A DNA stretch of 41,560 nt from JALEGB01 sp038530925 (GTDB taxonomy: Bacteria; Pseudomonadota; Alphaproteobacteria; Rhodobacterales; Rhodobacteraceae): assembly GCA_038530925.1 (NCBI GenBank), contig JBCBCG010000007.1, positions 1 to 41,560 on the forward strand, in the 5' to 3' direction. Within the stretch, counting starts at the first letter, position 1. Every line of letters starts with the position of its first letter. The notes under the pieces are model-generated. The model ran no database searches. It worked only from the letters and a program-made list of their open reading frames with translations, and had not been told where the DNA came from. This document shows, piece after piece, positions 30,159 through 37,674 of the stretch. A program made the position numbers and the translations under genes.

Positions 30159-31061
30159 ATGAATGAGCTTCCCCCTCTCTCTTACATTGCGGCCTTCGTG
30201 CACGTCGCGGAGCTGGGTGCGTTCAACGAAGCTGCGCGGGTCCTCGACATGTCGCCATCCGCCACCTCAAAGGCGGTCACGCGGCTTGAAGAGCTATTGG
30301 GCGTTAAGCTCCTGCACCGCACCACGCGCAGTGTCAGCCTGACGCCCGAGGGCGAGCGCTATCTCGAGGGTGCAAAGAAGGCGTTGGACGACCTGTCCAT
30401 CGTCGGGGAGGAAGTCTCAGACACGAACACGGCCCCCAAGGGCCGGCTGAAAATCTCGTCATCCTCGCCCATGGGGCGTTTGTGGCTCGCCGATGTGATC
30501 GCTGATTTTCTGGAGACGTGGCCGGACATTGAGATCGAGCTGACCCTGGCCGACCAACTCGCCGACCTCGCCGCGGAGGGCGTCGATCTTGCAATCCGAT
30601 CTGGTGGCATCGCTGAGAGCGCACACTTGGTGGCGCGAAAGCTCTACGATGAGAGCTTGCTCGTCTGTGGTTCGCCTGACTACTGGGATCGATACGGAAG
30701 GCCTAGTCGTCCCGATGACCTGCGTGAGCATCGAGGGCTCAACTTTCGAGCCGCTCAAACCGGTCGCCTGTTCCCGTGGATGTTCTCGATTGACGGCGCT
30801 GTGCAAAAAATAGACGTGACTGGTCCATTTGTCGCCGATGACGGTGAGATGAGTGTGAAACTTGCGCTTAAAGGGACCGGCATCGCACAGTTTCCCGGCT
30901 ACATGGTGCGGGAGCACCTGGCGAAGGGTCACCTTGAGGAAGTTCTTGCTGATTTCAGGCCGCCGCCGACGCCGATTTCGGCAATGTATCTTGATCGTCG
31001 TCTACTGTCGCCAAGGATACGTGCGTTTGTCGATTTTCTTAAGTCGAGATCACCTCAATGA
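30159..31061 (+). CDS. LysR-family transcriptional regulator, probable regulator of the adjacent tri-promoter regulon
   Basis: A 300-residue LTTR. The winged helix-turn-helix spans ~5-64 (SYIAAFVHVAELGAFNEAARVLDMSPSATSKAVTRLEELLGVKLLHRTTR); the effector-binding domain starts at ~90 with GRLKISSSSPMGRLWLADVI, DLAIRSGGI and a C-terminal LALKGTGIAQFPGYMV. The ATG at 30159 has no Shine-Dalgarno in the normal place (AGGAGA is ~27 nt upstream), and it lies inside the copy C box. It is divergent from the reductase-MFS operon, the classic LTTR arrangement. It ends before a strong hairpin shared with the convergent hydrolase unit. Confidence 0.93.
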   Translation: MNELPPLSYIAAFVHVAELGAFNEAARVLDMSPSATSKAVTRLEELLGVKLLHRTTRSVSLTPEGERYLEGAKKALDDLSIVGEEVSDTNTAPKGRLKISSSSPMGRLWLADVIADFLETWPDIEIELTLADQLADLAAEGVDLAIRSGGIAESAHLVARKLYDESLLVCGSPDYWDRYGRPSRPDDLREHRGLNFRAAQTGRLFPWMFSIDGAVQKIDVTGPFVADDGEMSVKLALKGTGIAQFPGYMVREHLAKGHLEEVLADFRPPPTPISAMYLDRRLLSPRIRAFVDFLKSRSPQ

Positions 31062-31373
31062 TAAAGCCCATGAGTTTCGTCATGCGTTGCCGACGTGATG
31101 AACACAGACAATCCAGCCGTTAAATTGGCCCGCGGCACTTATCCAAACGACTTTCCATTATTGAGCACTGGTCGCTGTCATACCTGAGAAGGACTGGATC
31201 GCCGCGCTTTAGACCGGCGATCCAGTCTTGTCCTATAGCTCCTGGACAGTTATCGCTTTGTAGAACCTAACGGCGCCGCGCCAAACGATCTTCTTCGAAC
31301 AACGGATCGCGCAACGGCGCAGCCTGCGTGAATGACTGGCGCCGCGAGGCCCGAGGTCGCGACGCCTCGGCGC
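31062..31373. other. 312-bp intergenic region between convergent units
   Basis: Lies between the 3' ends of the lysR gene and the alpha/beta hydrolase gene. Its one clear feature is the 13-bp-stem hairpin at 31192-31227. No protein-coding character is seen. GC rises again toward the hydrolase side, so the composition boundary of the low-GC region falls about here. Confidence 0.5.
31192..31227. terminator. Strong hairpin, probable bidirectional terminator
   Basis: GACTGGATCGCCG (31192-31204) and CGGCGATCCAGTC (31215-31227) form a perfect 13-bp stem with a 10-nt loop. On the plus strand TTGTCCTAT follows; on the minus strand CTTCTC. The position between two convergent genes fits a terminator, although T tracts are short. 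Confidence 0.6.
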
Positions 31374-32240
31374 TCATTCCTTTGCTCGGAACGCGTCGAC
31401 GAGTTCGAGAAATCGAGACGCTGCTTCGATCTGAGGCCAATGTCCGGCGTTTGCGATCGTCGACACCCGTGCGTTCGGCATCATCTCGGCCAGTGACTGA
31501 GAAGCGGAGACGGGGACGACGCCGTCTGCGTCGCCGTGCACGATCAGCGCTCGAGTTTCCAGCGCCGCCAGCCGTTGGCTGGTTAAGAGGTCTTCTCCGG
31601 CCTCAAGCGATCGGGCCACTGCTGCGATCGCGCCGTCCGCGTTGCGTTCGCGGTGCTCGGCCAGCAAGCGTCGGACGGTTTCACGGTCCCTCGGCGGGTC
31701 AGCGTAGACGCGCGCGAGATAGCCGCGCATCTCCGCTTCCGTTTGCGGCGCCGCGCCTGCGGCGAGCCGCTCGGCGGTCAGACCAGAGGGCAGGCCCTGC
31801 ACGAAGGCCGGAGCGACCAGCACAAGGCCATCGACGCGCGTGGGCTGCTGCTCGGCCGCAAGCAACGCAATCCAGCCGCCCATCGAGTTGCCGATCAGCG
31901 TCGCGCGCTCGATCCCGAGCGCATCCAGGAGATCGAAGATCTGGTCGACGAAGACCTGACCTCGGTATGCGGTATCCGGCTTGTCCGACCGACCGAAGCC
32001 GAGCAGATCTAGCGCGATCACCCGGTGACGCGCGGAGAGCGGCCCGATGGTTTCGCGCCAACGCGTCAGATCGGCGCCAAGGCCGTGGATCAACACCACC
32101 GCCGGCCCGTCTCCTTCGTCGACATAGGCGATGGAGCGACCACCGATCTCAATCGTCGCAACTTCGAGCGCTCCAGCCTGAACCTGAGCCGGGGCCGCGG
32201 CCGCGATGGCCACGGCGAGGACCGAGGGGAGAAGTCTCAT
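31374..32240 (-). CDS. Secreted alpha/beta hydrolase
   Basis: A 288-residue protein with a Sec signal peptide (1-22, ending PAQVQA). The alpha/beta fold shows HGLGADLTRW (oxyanion), nucleophile Ser in GNSMGGW (~116-122), acid Asp in HGDADGVVP, and His in NAGHWPQ. The family includes esterases, C-C bond hydrolases and lactonases; the cap residues do not settle which. Its ATG overlaps the stop of the propeller gene upstream by 4 bp. Last gene of a five-gene operon; it probably acts in the periplasm on the product of its operon partners. Confidence 0.9.
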   Translation of the reverse strand: MRLLPSVLAVAIAAAAPAQVQAGALEVATIEIGGRSIAYVDEGDGPAVVLIHGLGADLTRWRETIGPLSARHRVIALDLLGFGRSDKPDTAYRGQVFVDQIFDLLDALGIERATLIGNSMGGWIALLAAEQQPTRVDGLVLVAPAFVQGLPSGLTAERLAAGAAPQTEAEMRGYLARVYADPPRDRETVRRLLAEHRERNADGAIAAVARSLEAGEDLLTSQRLAALETRALIVHGDADGVVPVSASQSLAEMMPNARVSTIANAGHWPQIEAASRFLELVDAFRAKE

Positions 32241-33373
32241 TGCGTCATGTCCTTCTTTTTGAGGCGAAAGACGCCAAATGGCGGCTCGCTGGCGTCTACG
32301 CCGGCGTTGAACGCACCTAGCCGGTGAAACTGTGGGGTCGTGACGTAGAAGTCGCCATTCCGCGCAAAGCCGATCGCGTCTGGCCAGCTCAACCGGGGGT
32401 CGGCGACGACGACGCGGATCGAACCGTCCGCCTCAAGGCGACTCACCGCGTTGCGCTCCAAATCTGTGAAATAGACCCGGTCGTCAGGTCCGACTTCGAT
32501 CCCGTCAGTAATGACGGCGGTGGCTTCTAAGCGCGTCGCCGCTTCGATCTCCGCATCAGTGCGCGCGAAGTCTCGCAAGAGTTCGGCCGGGATCGCGAGG
32601 AGCGAACGACTGCCGGAAAGCGGGCGGTAGGCGACGTAAACCGTCTCTTGGTCGAGGCTGAGAGCAATGCCGTCGGTCGCTGCGAACCGTGGCGCGCCGT
32701 CCGCATCGCCCAAGCCGACGCCCTCGATCAGCGGAACCAGCAGACCGCCGGTGGCGAGATGCGGATGGCTGGTCAACACGCGTCGCTGCAGGCCAGTCTC
32801 GAGATCCACGACGATCACCCCGCCGCGGACCGAATCCGTCACATAAGCGACGCGCGCAACCGGATCGACCCGCACATCGTTGAGGTAGTCCGAACCTGAG
32901 ACGATCGACGGGTCGAACACGACGGTCCGCGTCACCGTTTCGGTTGCGGGGTCGACACCGATCAGTTTCGCGCCGCCCGGCGTCACACCCGCACGCCGTG
33001 CAGATCCAGTGTCCAGCAGCCAAAGCACGCCCGCGCTGTCGATGGTGAGGCTTTGCACGTTGAGGAGCCGCGTCTCGACGGGACCAGACTTGGCGTGCCA
33101 GGTTTCAGGAAGGACCGGGCGCGCCACCCCATCTTCGAGCGCGACGACGGACCATCGATGCCGCTCGTCTGAATAGCCCGCGTAGGGCAGCGAGACGAAC
33201 ACCCGGCCATCGCTCGAGACTGCCACCCCCGTTGGCCGATTGATCGGAAAAGCCGCAATCTCAGCGAGACGGACGTCCATCGTCTCCGACGACGGATCCG
33301 CCATCGCCGATGGCGCTGTGGCGAGAAGAGCGAAGATCGCTGTCGCTCCCAGGAAAATAGACTTGCGGGTCAT
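32237..33373 (-). CDS. Secreted Yellow/major-royal-jelly-like beta-propeller protein
   Basis: A 378-residue protein from the ATG at 33373 (GGAGGA upstream). Residues 1-25 are a Sec signal peptide (KSIFLGATAIFALLATAPSAMA). The rest fits the Yellow/MRJP (PF03022-type) six-bladed propeller: NRPTGVAVSSDGRVFVSLP, LLNVQSLTIDSAGVLWLLDTG, YLNDVRVDPVARVAYVTDS, ATDGIALSLDQETVYVAYRPL and a final WPDAIGFARNGDFYVTT. Related bacterial propellers (SMP-30/gluconolactonase) are lactonases; bacterial Yellow-like proteins are poorly characterised. It sits 13 bp after the TIM-barrel gene and overlaps the hydrolase start by 4 bp. Confidence 0.83.
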   Translation of the reverse strand: MTRKSIFLGATAIFALLATAPSAMADPSSETMDVRLAEIAAFPINRPTGVAVSSDGRVFVSLPYAGYSDERHRWSVVALEDGVARPVLPETWHAKSGPVETRLLNVQSLTIDSAGVLWLLDTGSARRAGVTPGGAKLIGVDPATETVTRTVVFDPSIVSGSDYLNDVRVDPVARVAYVTDSVRGGVIVVDLETGLQRRVLTSHPHLATGGLLVPLIEGVGLGDADGAPRFAATDGIALSLDQETVYVAYRPLSGSRSLLAIPAELLRDFARTDAEIEAATRLEATAVITDGIEVGPDDRVYFTDLERNAVSRLEADGSIRVVVADPRLSWPDAIGFARNGDFYVTTPQFHRLGAFNAGVDASEPPFGVFRLKKKDMTQ

Positions 33374-33386
33374 GTCTCGGTCCTCC

Positions 33387-34313
33387 TCACATAGTCGGAT
33401 CAATGGCGCGCATGGCTTCAATCACCGCCAGCTCGCCAGTGCGACCGGACTGGGAGTTGTCGAACTCCATCCCGATGATCCCGTCGAAGCCGCGCTCGGC
33501 GATCCGCTTCATGATTGGGGCGTAGTTGATTTCGCCAACGCCAGGTTCTGTTCGCCCCGGGTTGTCGGCGATCTGGAAGTAACCAACCTGGTCCCAAACG
33601 CGATCGAGGTTCTCGATTAAGTCGCCGCCGTGGATCTGCTGGTGCCAGAAATCATAGAGGAGGCGCACCGAAGGCATATCGACCGCCTTCGTCATCAAGT
33701 AGCCGTGGTTGATCTCGGTGAGAAATGTGCCGGGCCAGCCTTTGTGATTGATCGGCTCAACGGCGAGCACGATCCCCTCTTCAGCGGCGACCTCGCCGGC
33801 CCATTTCAAGTTCTCGATCATGTTGGCGGTCTGGTAGTCCCGCGGCAGCGAAGGATGCGCCGTGCCGGACAGCGTCGTCACATGAGTCGCGCCGACCCGG
33901 CGGGCGACCTCAGCCGTTTCGCGCACCTCCCGCGTGAGGCGTTCCCGCTCCGTCACGTCTTGCAGAACAAAGGTCGGCTCCGCGTACCTCATCGTGTTGA
34001 CGATGACGCCCATCGCCATGCCGCGGCGCTCCAACGCCTGGCCGACCCTTGTCTGAACGGCGACGTCCCGGATCTTCATCCAGTTGTCTTCGAGCGCGGT
34101 GAAGCCGTGCTCAGCCATAAAAGCGATCTGGTCGACCGGATCGTCTCCGGCGTGATGCCGGAACATGCCCGCGTCGGGTTTGAGCAGGCCGAGATGCGGT
34201 GCGAATTTCAGTGAGAAGGGCCGCGTCGAAGCGCTTGTTTGCGCTGCAACGGGCGTGGCGGCGACCGCGACCGCCGCGGCGGCTCCGGTCGCTAAGAAGT
34301 CTCTGCGTTCCAT
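33387..34313 (-). CDS. Hydroxypyruvate isomerase-like TIM-barrel protein, Tat-exported
   Basis: A 308-residue protein of the xylose isomerase-like / AP endonuclease-2 fold family, closest in pattern to Hyi: HHAGDDPVDQIAFMAEHGFTALEDN, VTTLSGT, LAVEPINHKGWPGTFL, LLYDFWHQQIHGGDL, FQIADNPGRTEPGVGEINY and IIGMEFDNSQSG. Metal-binding Glu and His candidates are in these segments. The N-terminus MERRDFLATGAAAAVAVAA is a compact Tat signal, so the enzyme works in the periplasm, whereas ordinary Hyi is cytoplasmic. It lies 25 bp downstream of the small membrane protein and 13 bp upstream of the Yellow-like gene. Confidence 0.87.
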   Translation of the reverse strand: MERRDFLATGAAAAVAVAATPVAAQTSASTRPFSLKFAPHLGLLKPDAGMFRHHAGDDPVDQIAFMAEHGFTALEDNWMKIRDVAVQTRVGQALERRGMAMGVIVNTMRYAEPTFVLQDVTERERLTREVRETAEVARRVGATHVTTLSGTAHPSLPRDYQTANMIENLKWAGEVAAEEGIVLAVEPINHKGWPGTFLTEINHGYLMTKAVDMPSVRLLYDFWHQQIHGGDLIENLDRVWDQVGYFQIADNPGRTEPGVGEINYAPIMKRIAERGFDGIIGMEFDNSQSGRTGELAVIEAMRAIDPTM

Positions 34314-34338
34314 TGGTTCTCGTCTCCAGGTTCTGGGC

Positions 34339-34701
34339 TCAGGCGTTGAGCCAGGCGCGAAAGGCCTTTGTGACGATGGGCGTGACGGCGAAGACCATGG
34401 TCGGAACCATCAGCGCGCTCATCGCGAGGGTGCGGATCGGGATGGGCAGATCGCGGATCCAGGGGTCGAGCAGCAGCGCGGCTCCCGTGAGAACCGGGTA
34501 GACCCCGGCCCAAGTGAGGGCCGCGAGACGGAGCCGACTGGTTCGGCGTGGATGCTCGGCGGCGGTCGTTTCGACATCGTCGGGTAAGCCGATGGCCGCA
34601 GCATCAGAAGCGCGATGTCCTTGCACGTCCGCCGTTGCGGCGAGCGCCGGCCCGCCGAGCGAGGGAAGCGCAGCCGAGGCGATGACGTTTGTCCGGTTCA
34701 T
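34339..34701 (-). CDS. Small membrane protein resembling the C-terminal membrane part of antibiotic-biosynthesis-monooxygenase proteins
   Basis: A 120-residue protein from the ATG at 34701 (GAGAGGA upstream). The N-terminus may act as a signal or anchor (VIASAALPSLGGPALAA). Residues ~58-118 hold two membrane helices: LAALTWAGVYPVLTGAALLL and TLAMSALMVPTMVFAVTPIV, then TKAFRAWL. This WxGVYP...LPIPxRT...MVPxMxxxxxP pattern resembles the C-terminal membrane region of ABM-domain proteins, but the catalytic ABM domain is absent. Function unknown. Second gene of the operon, 34 bp after the aldo/keto reductase. Confidence 0.7.
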   Translation of the reverse strand: MNRTNVIASAALPSLGGPALAATADVQGHRASDAAAIGLPDDVETTAAEHPRRTSRLRLAALTWAGVYPVLTGAALLLDPWIRDLPIPIRTLAMSALMVPTMVFAVTPIVTKAFRAWLNA

Positions 34702-34735
34702 TGGGCTGGTCCTCTCGTGGCGACGGGCGCGGATG

Positions 34736-35536
34736 TCAGAGCTGCTCCCAAGCGCGCCAGTTCTCTTCGAGATGCGCGATGCGGGTCGTGCCAGGGATGA
34801 CGACGATGTTCGGGGAGCGCTTGAGCAGCCAGGCGAGCGCCGACTGCGGCTCGAGCGCCGCGCCCTGGGCCATCGGCGCCGCGCCGAGCGGGCCGTAGGA
34901 GATGAAGGCGATCCCAAGCGCGGCGGTGTGCTCGACCATCTCCTCGGCGGCCGTCTCCGACATGTTGAAGCGGTTCTGCACGGAGGCGATCGGCGCCACG
35001 GCGCGGGCGCGCTCCAGATCCTCGAGCGAGACGTTCGAGAGGCCGATATGGCGGATCCAGCCGGAGGCTTGCGCCTCGGCGAGCGCGGCGATCGACGTCT
35101 CGATCGGGGTCTTGGGGTCGACGCGGTGGAGCTGGAACAGATCGATCCGGTCGCGCCGCAGATTTACCCGCGCCCGCTCGATTTGCGCGTGCAGCGCGGC
35201 GCGCGAGCCGTCGACCAGGATCTCGACGCCAGAACCGTCCGCGCGCATCTGCTTGTCGACGCCGCCTTTGGTGGCGAGGACGACGTCGCGGCCCTCGAGC
35301 GCTTCGCCGACGAGTTGGTCCGCCGTTTCGGGGCCGTAAGAGTATGCGCTGTCGAAGAAATCGACGCCGAGATCCGCCGCGCGGCGGACCAGCGCGACGC
35401 CGCCCGCCCAATTCTCATAGGGCCCGAAATTGCCGGGTTGTCCCGTGAGGCGCATCGCGCCGTAGCCCAAGCGGTTTACGCCCATCTCGCCGCCGATGGC
35501 GAAGGTGCGGGACACGGTAGTGTTTGCGTCGAACAT
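34736..35536 (-). CDS. Aldo/keto reductase
   Basis: A 266-residue NADPH-dependent oxidoreductase. The catalytic tetrad is visible: Asp in DFFDSAYSYG, Tyr two residues on, Lys in VLATKGG and His in LFQLHRVD. IGLSNVS and a C-terminal VVIPGTTRIAHLEENW (cofactor phosphate binding) are standard. There is no signal peptide, so it is cytoplasmic while three of its operon partners are exported. GGAGGAAG precedes the ATG. First gene of the five-gene operon, divergent from the lysR gene at 35656. Confidence 0.93.
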   Translation of the reverse strand: MFDANTTVSRTFAIGGEMGVNRLGYGAMRLTGQPGNFGPYENWAGGVALVRRAADLGVDFFDSAYSYGPETADQLVGEALEGRDVVLATKGGVDKQMRADGSGVEILVDGSRAALHAQIERARVNLRRDRIDLFQLHRVDPKTPIETSIAALAEAQASGWIRHIGLSNVSLEDLERARAVAPIASVQNRFNMSETAAEEMVEHTAALGIAFISYGPLGAAPMAQGAALEPQSALAWLLKRSPNIVVIPGTTRIAHLEENWRAWEQL

Positions 35537-35655
35537 CTATCTTCCTCCGTTTGGGCGGCCGGTCGTTCCGTTTGACCGCTGACGGGAGGGAAGATGCGCC
35601 ACGCCCTGGATTTTCGGTAGGCGCGCAACATGCGTTTTAGTTATACACTAGGTGG
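35537..35655. promoter_or_regulatory. Divergent control region of the aldo/keto reductase operon and lysR
   Basis: This 119-bp gap must carry both promoters. GCGTTTTAGTTATACAC (35631-35647) is loosely like the TTTCAGTC box of the neighbouring regulon, but the match is too weak to claim the same regulator. Confidence 0.35.
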
Positions 35656-36576
35656 ATGAGCAAGAGCCTCGACCGCCTCACGCTGCTGCAGACCTTCGCC
35701 CGCATCGCCGAACGCGGCTCGATCAGCGCTGCGGCGAGGGATCTCGGCCTCAGTCAGGCTTCCGCGAGCCGACATCTCTCGGAACTGGAGCTGCGCCTGG
35801 GCGCCGAGCTTGTGCGGCGAACGACGCATTCGCTGGCGCTGACGGAGGCGGGGGAGGACTGCCTCGCGGAAGCGCGCGGCTTGCTAGAGGGGTGGGACGC
35901 TCTCGCTGAGCGGTTCGCGGAAAGCGATCGGGCGTTGAGCGGCCGGTTGAAGATCGTCGCCCCCGTAGCACTCGGTCAGCTGCAACTGGCCCGCGCCGCG
36001 CTCGCGTTTCAACGACACCATCCAAGCGTTTCGCTAACCTGGTTGCTCGAAGACGCGCCCATTCGCTTCGCGGAGATCGGCTGCGATCTCTGGATCAAAA
36101 TCGGCCGCGTGCCGGACGAGACATTGGTCGTGCGGCCTCTCGGCGTCGTCGAGCGGATGGTGGTCGCGGCGCCGGAGCTTCTGGAGGGCGATCTGCCACG
36201 CGCGCCTAAGGATCTCGCCGCGCTGCCCTGCGCCGCGCTCGAGCCGTTCGAGGCGGCCAGCATCCCGCTCACCCACGCCGACGGCGGCCGGGAGACGGTG
36301 TCGGCGAACGTCGCGCTCAGCACCAACAACATCTTTTCAGCCTACCAAGCCGCGCTCATGGGCGTCGGCTACGCCGTGCTGCCGCGGTGGTTCGTCGAAA
36401 ACGACTTGCGGGCCGGCGACCTCGTCGACGTTCTGCCGGACTGGCGCGCGCCGTCGCTCACCATAAACGCCGCTTACTTGCCGGCGCGGCGCCGCACGCG
36501 TCGCCTCACGGCGTTCCTCGAACACATCTCAGCTGCGGTTTCGGAGATCCCAGGCGTCGAGCCGCATTACCCGTGA
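35656..36576 (+). CDS. LysR-family transcriptional regulator (divergent from the aldo/keto reductase operon)
   Basis: A 306-residue LTTR. The HTH is at ~6-63 (LTLLQTFARIAERGSISAAARDLGLSQASASRHLSELELRLGAELVRRTTH); the substrate-binding domain starts at ~95 with GRLKIVAPVALGQLQLARAAL. GVGYAVLPRWFVENDL near the C-terminus is typical. The ATG is preceded by AGGTGG. The position directly divergent from the five-gene operon makes it the likely regulator of that operon, and of itself. Confidence 0.92.
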   Translation: MSKSLDRLTLLQTFARIAERGSISAAARDLGLSQASASRHLSELELRLGAELVRRTTHSLALTEAGEDCLAEARGLLEGWDALAERFAESDRALSGRLKIVAPVALGQLQLARAALAFQRHHPSVSLTWLLEDAPIRFAEIGCDLWIKIGRVPDETLVVRPLGVVERMVVAAPELLEGDLPRAPKDLAALPCAALEPFEAASIPLTHADGGRETVSANVALSTNNIFSAYQAALMGVGYAVLPRWFVENDLRAGDLVDVLPDWRAPSLTINAAYLPARRRTRRLTAFLEHISAAVSEIPGVEPHYP

Positions 36577-36621
36577 TTTCTTCTTCCGAGGCGTCCACTC
36601 GCCGCCGCGTGAACGGACGCG

Positions 36622-37545
36622 TCATCCGGCTCGCGCGGGACGACCGAGGGCCCAGTCGATCAGTCGACCGTCGATGAACAAGAGACCAACGCCGATCACG
36701 GCCGCCCCGACGATTTCCTTCATCCGAATCGGCTCGTCCAAAAACACGTTGCCCAACAGAAGAGCCGTCACGGGGATCAACAACGTCACCAGCATCACGT
36801 TGCTGGCCCCAGCGCGGACCAAGATCTGAAAGAAGACCAGATAGGCCAGCGCCGTCCCGAACACGGCGAGCGCCGCCAGCGAAAGCAGGGTCGCCTCGCT
36901 CGGCGCATCGAGGGTCCATGGCCGATCGATGATCGACACCACCACCGCCATGATCACTGTCGAGCTGATCAACTGGCAGGTCGCCGATTTGATCGGCGGC
37001 ACGCCGGCTAGGCGTCGTCGACCCCAAAGCGCCGCAAAGCCGTAGCTAAGCGCGCCGGCCATGCATAGCGCGATGCCGATGGTCTGCGGCCCGCCGATCG
37101 GCGTGTCGAGACCCCGCAGGATCGCGACGCCGACAACGCCGAGCAGGACGCCGATCACTCGGTAGAGCGTGACTTTCTCTTCCTGAAAGCTCGCCATCAC
37201 AATGACGGTGAAGAGGGGCGTCATGGCGTTGATGATCGAGGACAAGCCGACGGTGATCTGCGTCTGGCCGGCGAAGATGAACCCGAACGGTAGGACGTTG
37301 TTGAGCAAGCCCATGCCGAAAAACGGGATCCAGGCGGCGAGCGTCTTCGGCAGGCTGTGACCATACCACCAGAAGAGCGGCAGGAGCGTGAGGGCCGCCA
37401 GCGCGACGCGGACCAAGACGACCGTGAGCGGCGGAAGCTCCTTCACGGCGACGCCAGCGAAGAAGAACGCCCCGCCCCACAGCACGGACAGGCAGATCAA
37501 CAGGCTCCAATCTTGCCCGTCCATGGTCTTCGCAACGCTCGACAT
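36622..37545 (-). CDS. EamA/DMT-family transporter
   Basis: A 307-residue membrane protein with ten hydrophobic segments in two EamA repeats. The first repeat contains LLICLSVLWGGAFFFAGVAVKELPPLTVVLVRVALAAL, then NNVLPFGFIFAGQTQITVGLSSIINAMTPLFTVIV; the second repeats the pattern with FGTALAYLVFFQILVRAGASNVMLVTLLIPVTALLLG. Such proteins export amino acids, nucleosides or metabolites; the substrate cannot be predicted. It converges on the lysR gene at 35656 and lies downstream of another lysR gene (129-bp gap). Confidence 0.92.
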   Translation of the reverse strand: MSSVAKTMDGQDWSLLICLSVLWGGAFFFAGVAVKELPPLTVVLVRVALAALTLLPLFWWYGHSLPKTLAAWIPFFGMGLLNNVLPFGFIFAGQTQITVGLSSIINAMTPLFTVIVMASFQEEKVTLYRVIGVLLGVVGVAILRGLDTPIGGPQTIGIALCMAGALSYGFAALWGRRRLAGVPPIKSATCQLISSTVIMAVVVSIIDRPWTLDAPSEATLLSLAALAVFGTALAYLVFFQILVRAGASNVMLVTLLIPVTALLLGNVFLDEPIRMKEIVGAAVIGVGLLFIDGRLIDWALGRPARAG

Positions 37546-37674
37546 CTCGCCCCCAACAATTCGGTCAAATAGGCGAAAATAGTGCAGGGATGCAGCTCCC
37601 GTCGTCGACCCGGTTCTTGCGATTGAGGTCGGACCGGCCCGGCCGAAAGCTGAGCCGCGCGCGCCGACGGCGGG

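Noticed and set aside
35631..35647. Fourth copy of the TTTCAGTC regulon box, near the second lysR gene
   Set aside because: The resemblance (TTTTAGTT) is partial, and the -35/-10 spacing of the other three copies is not reproduced.
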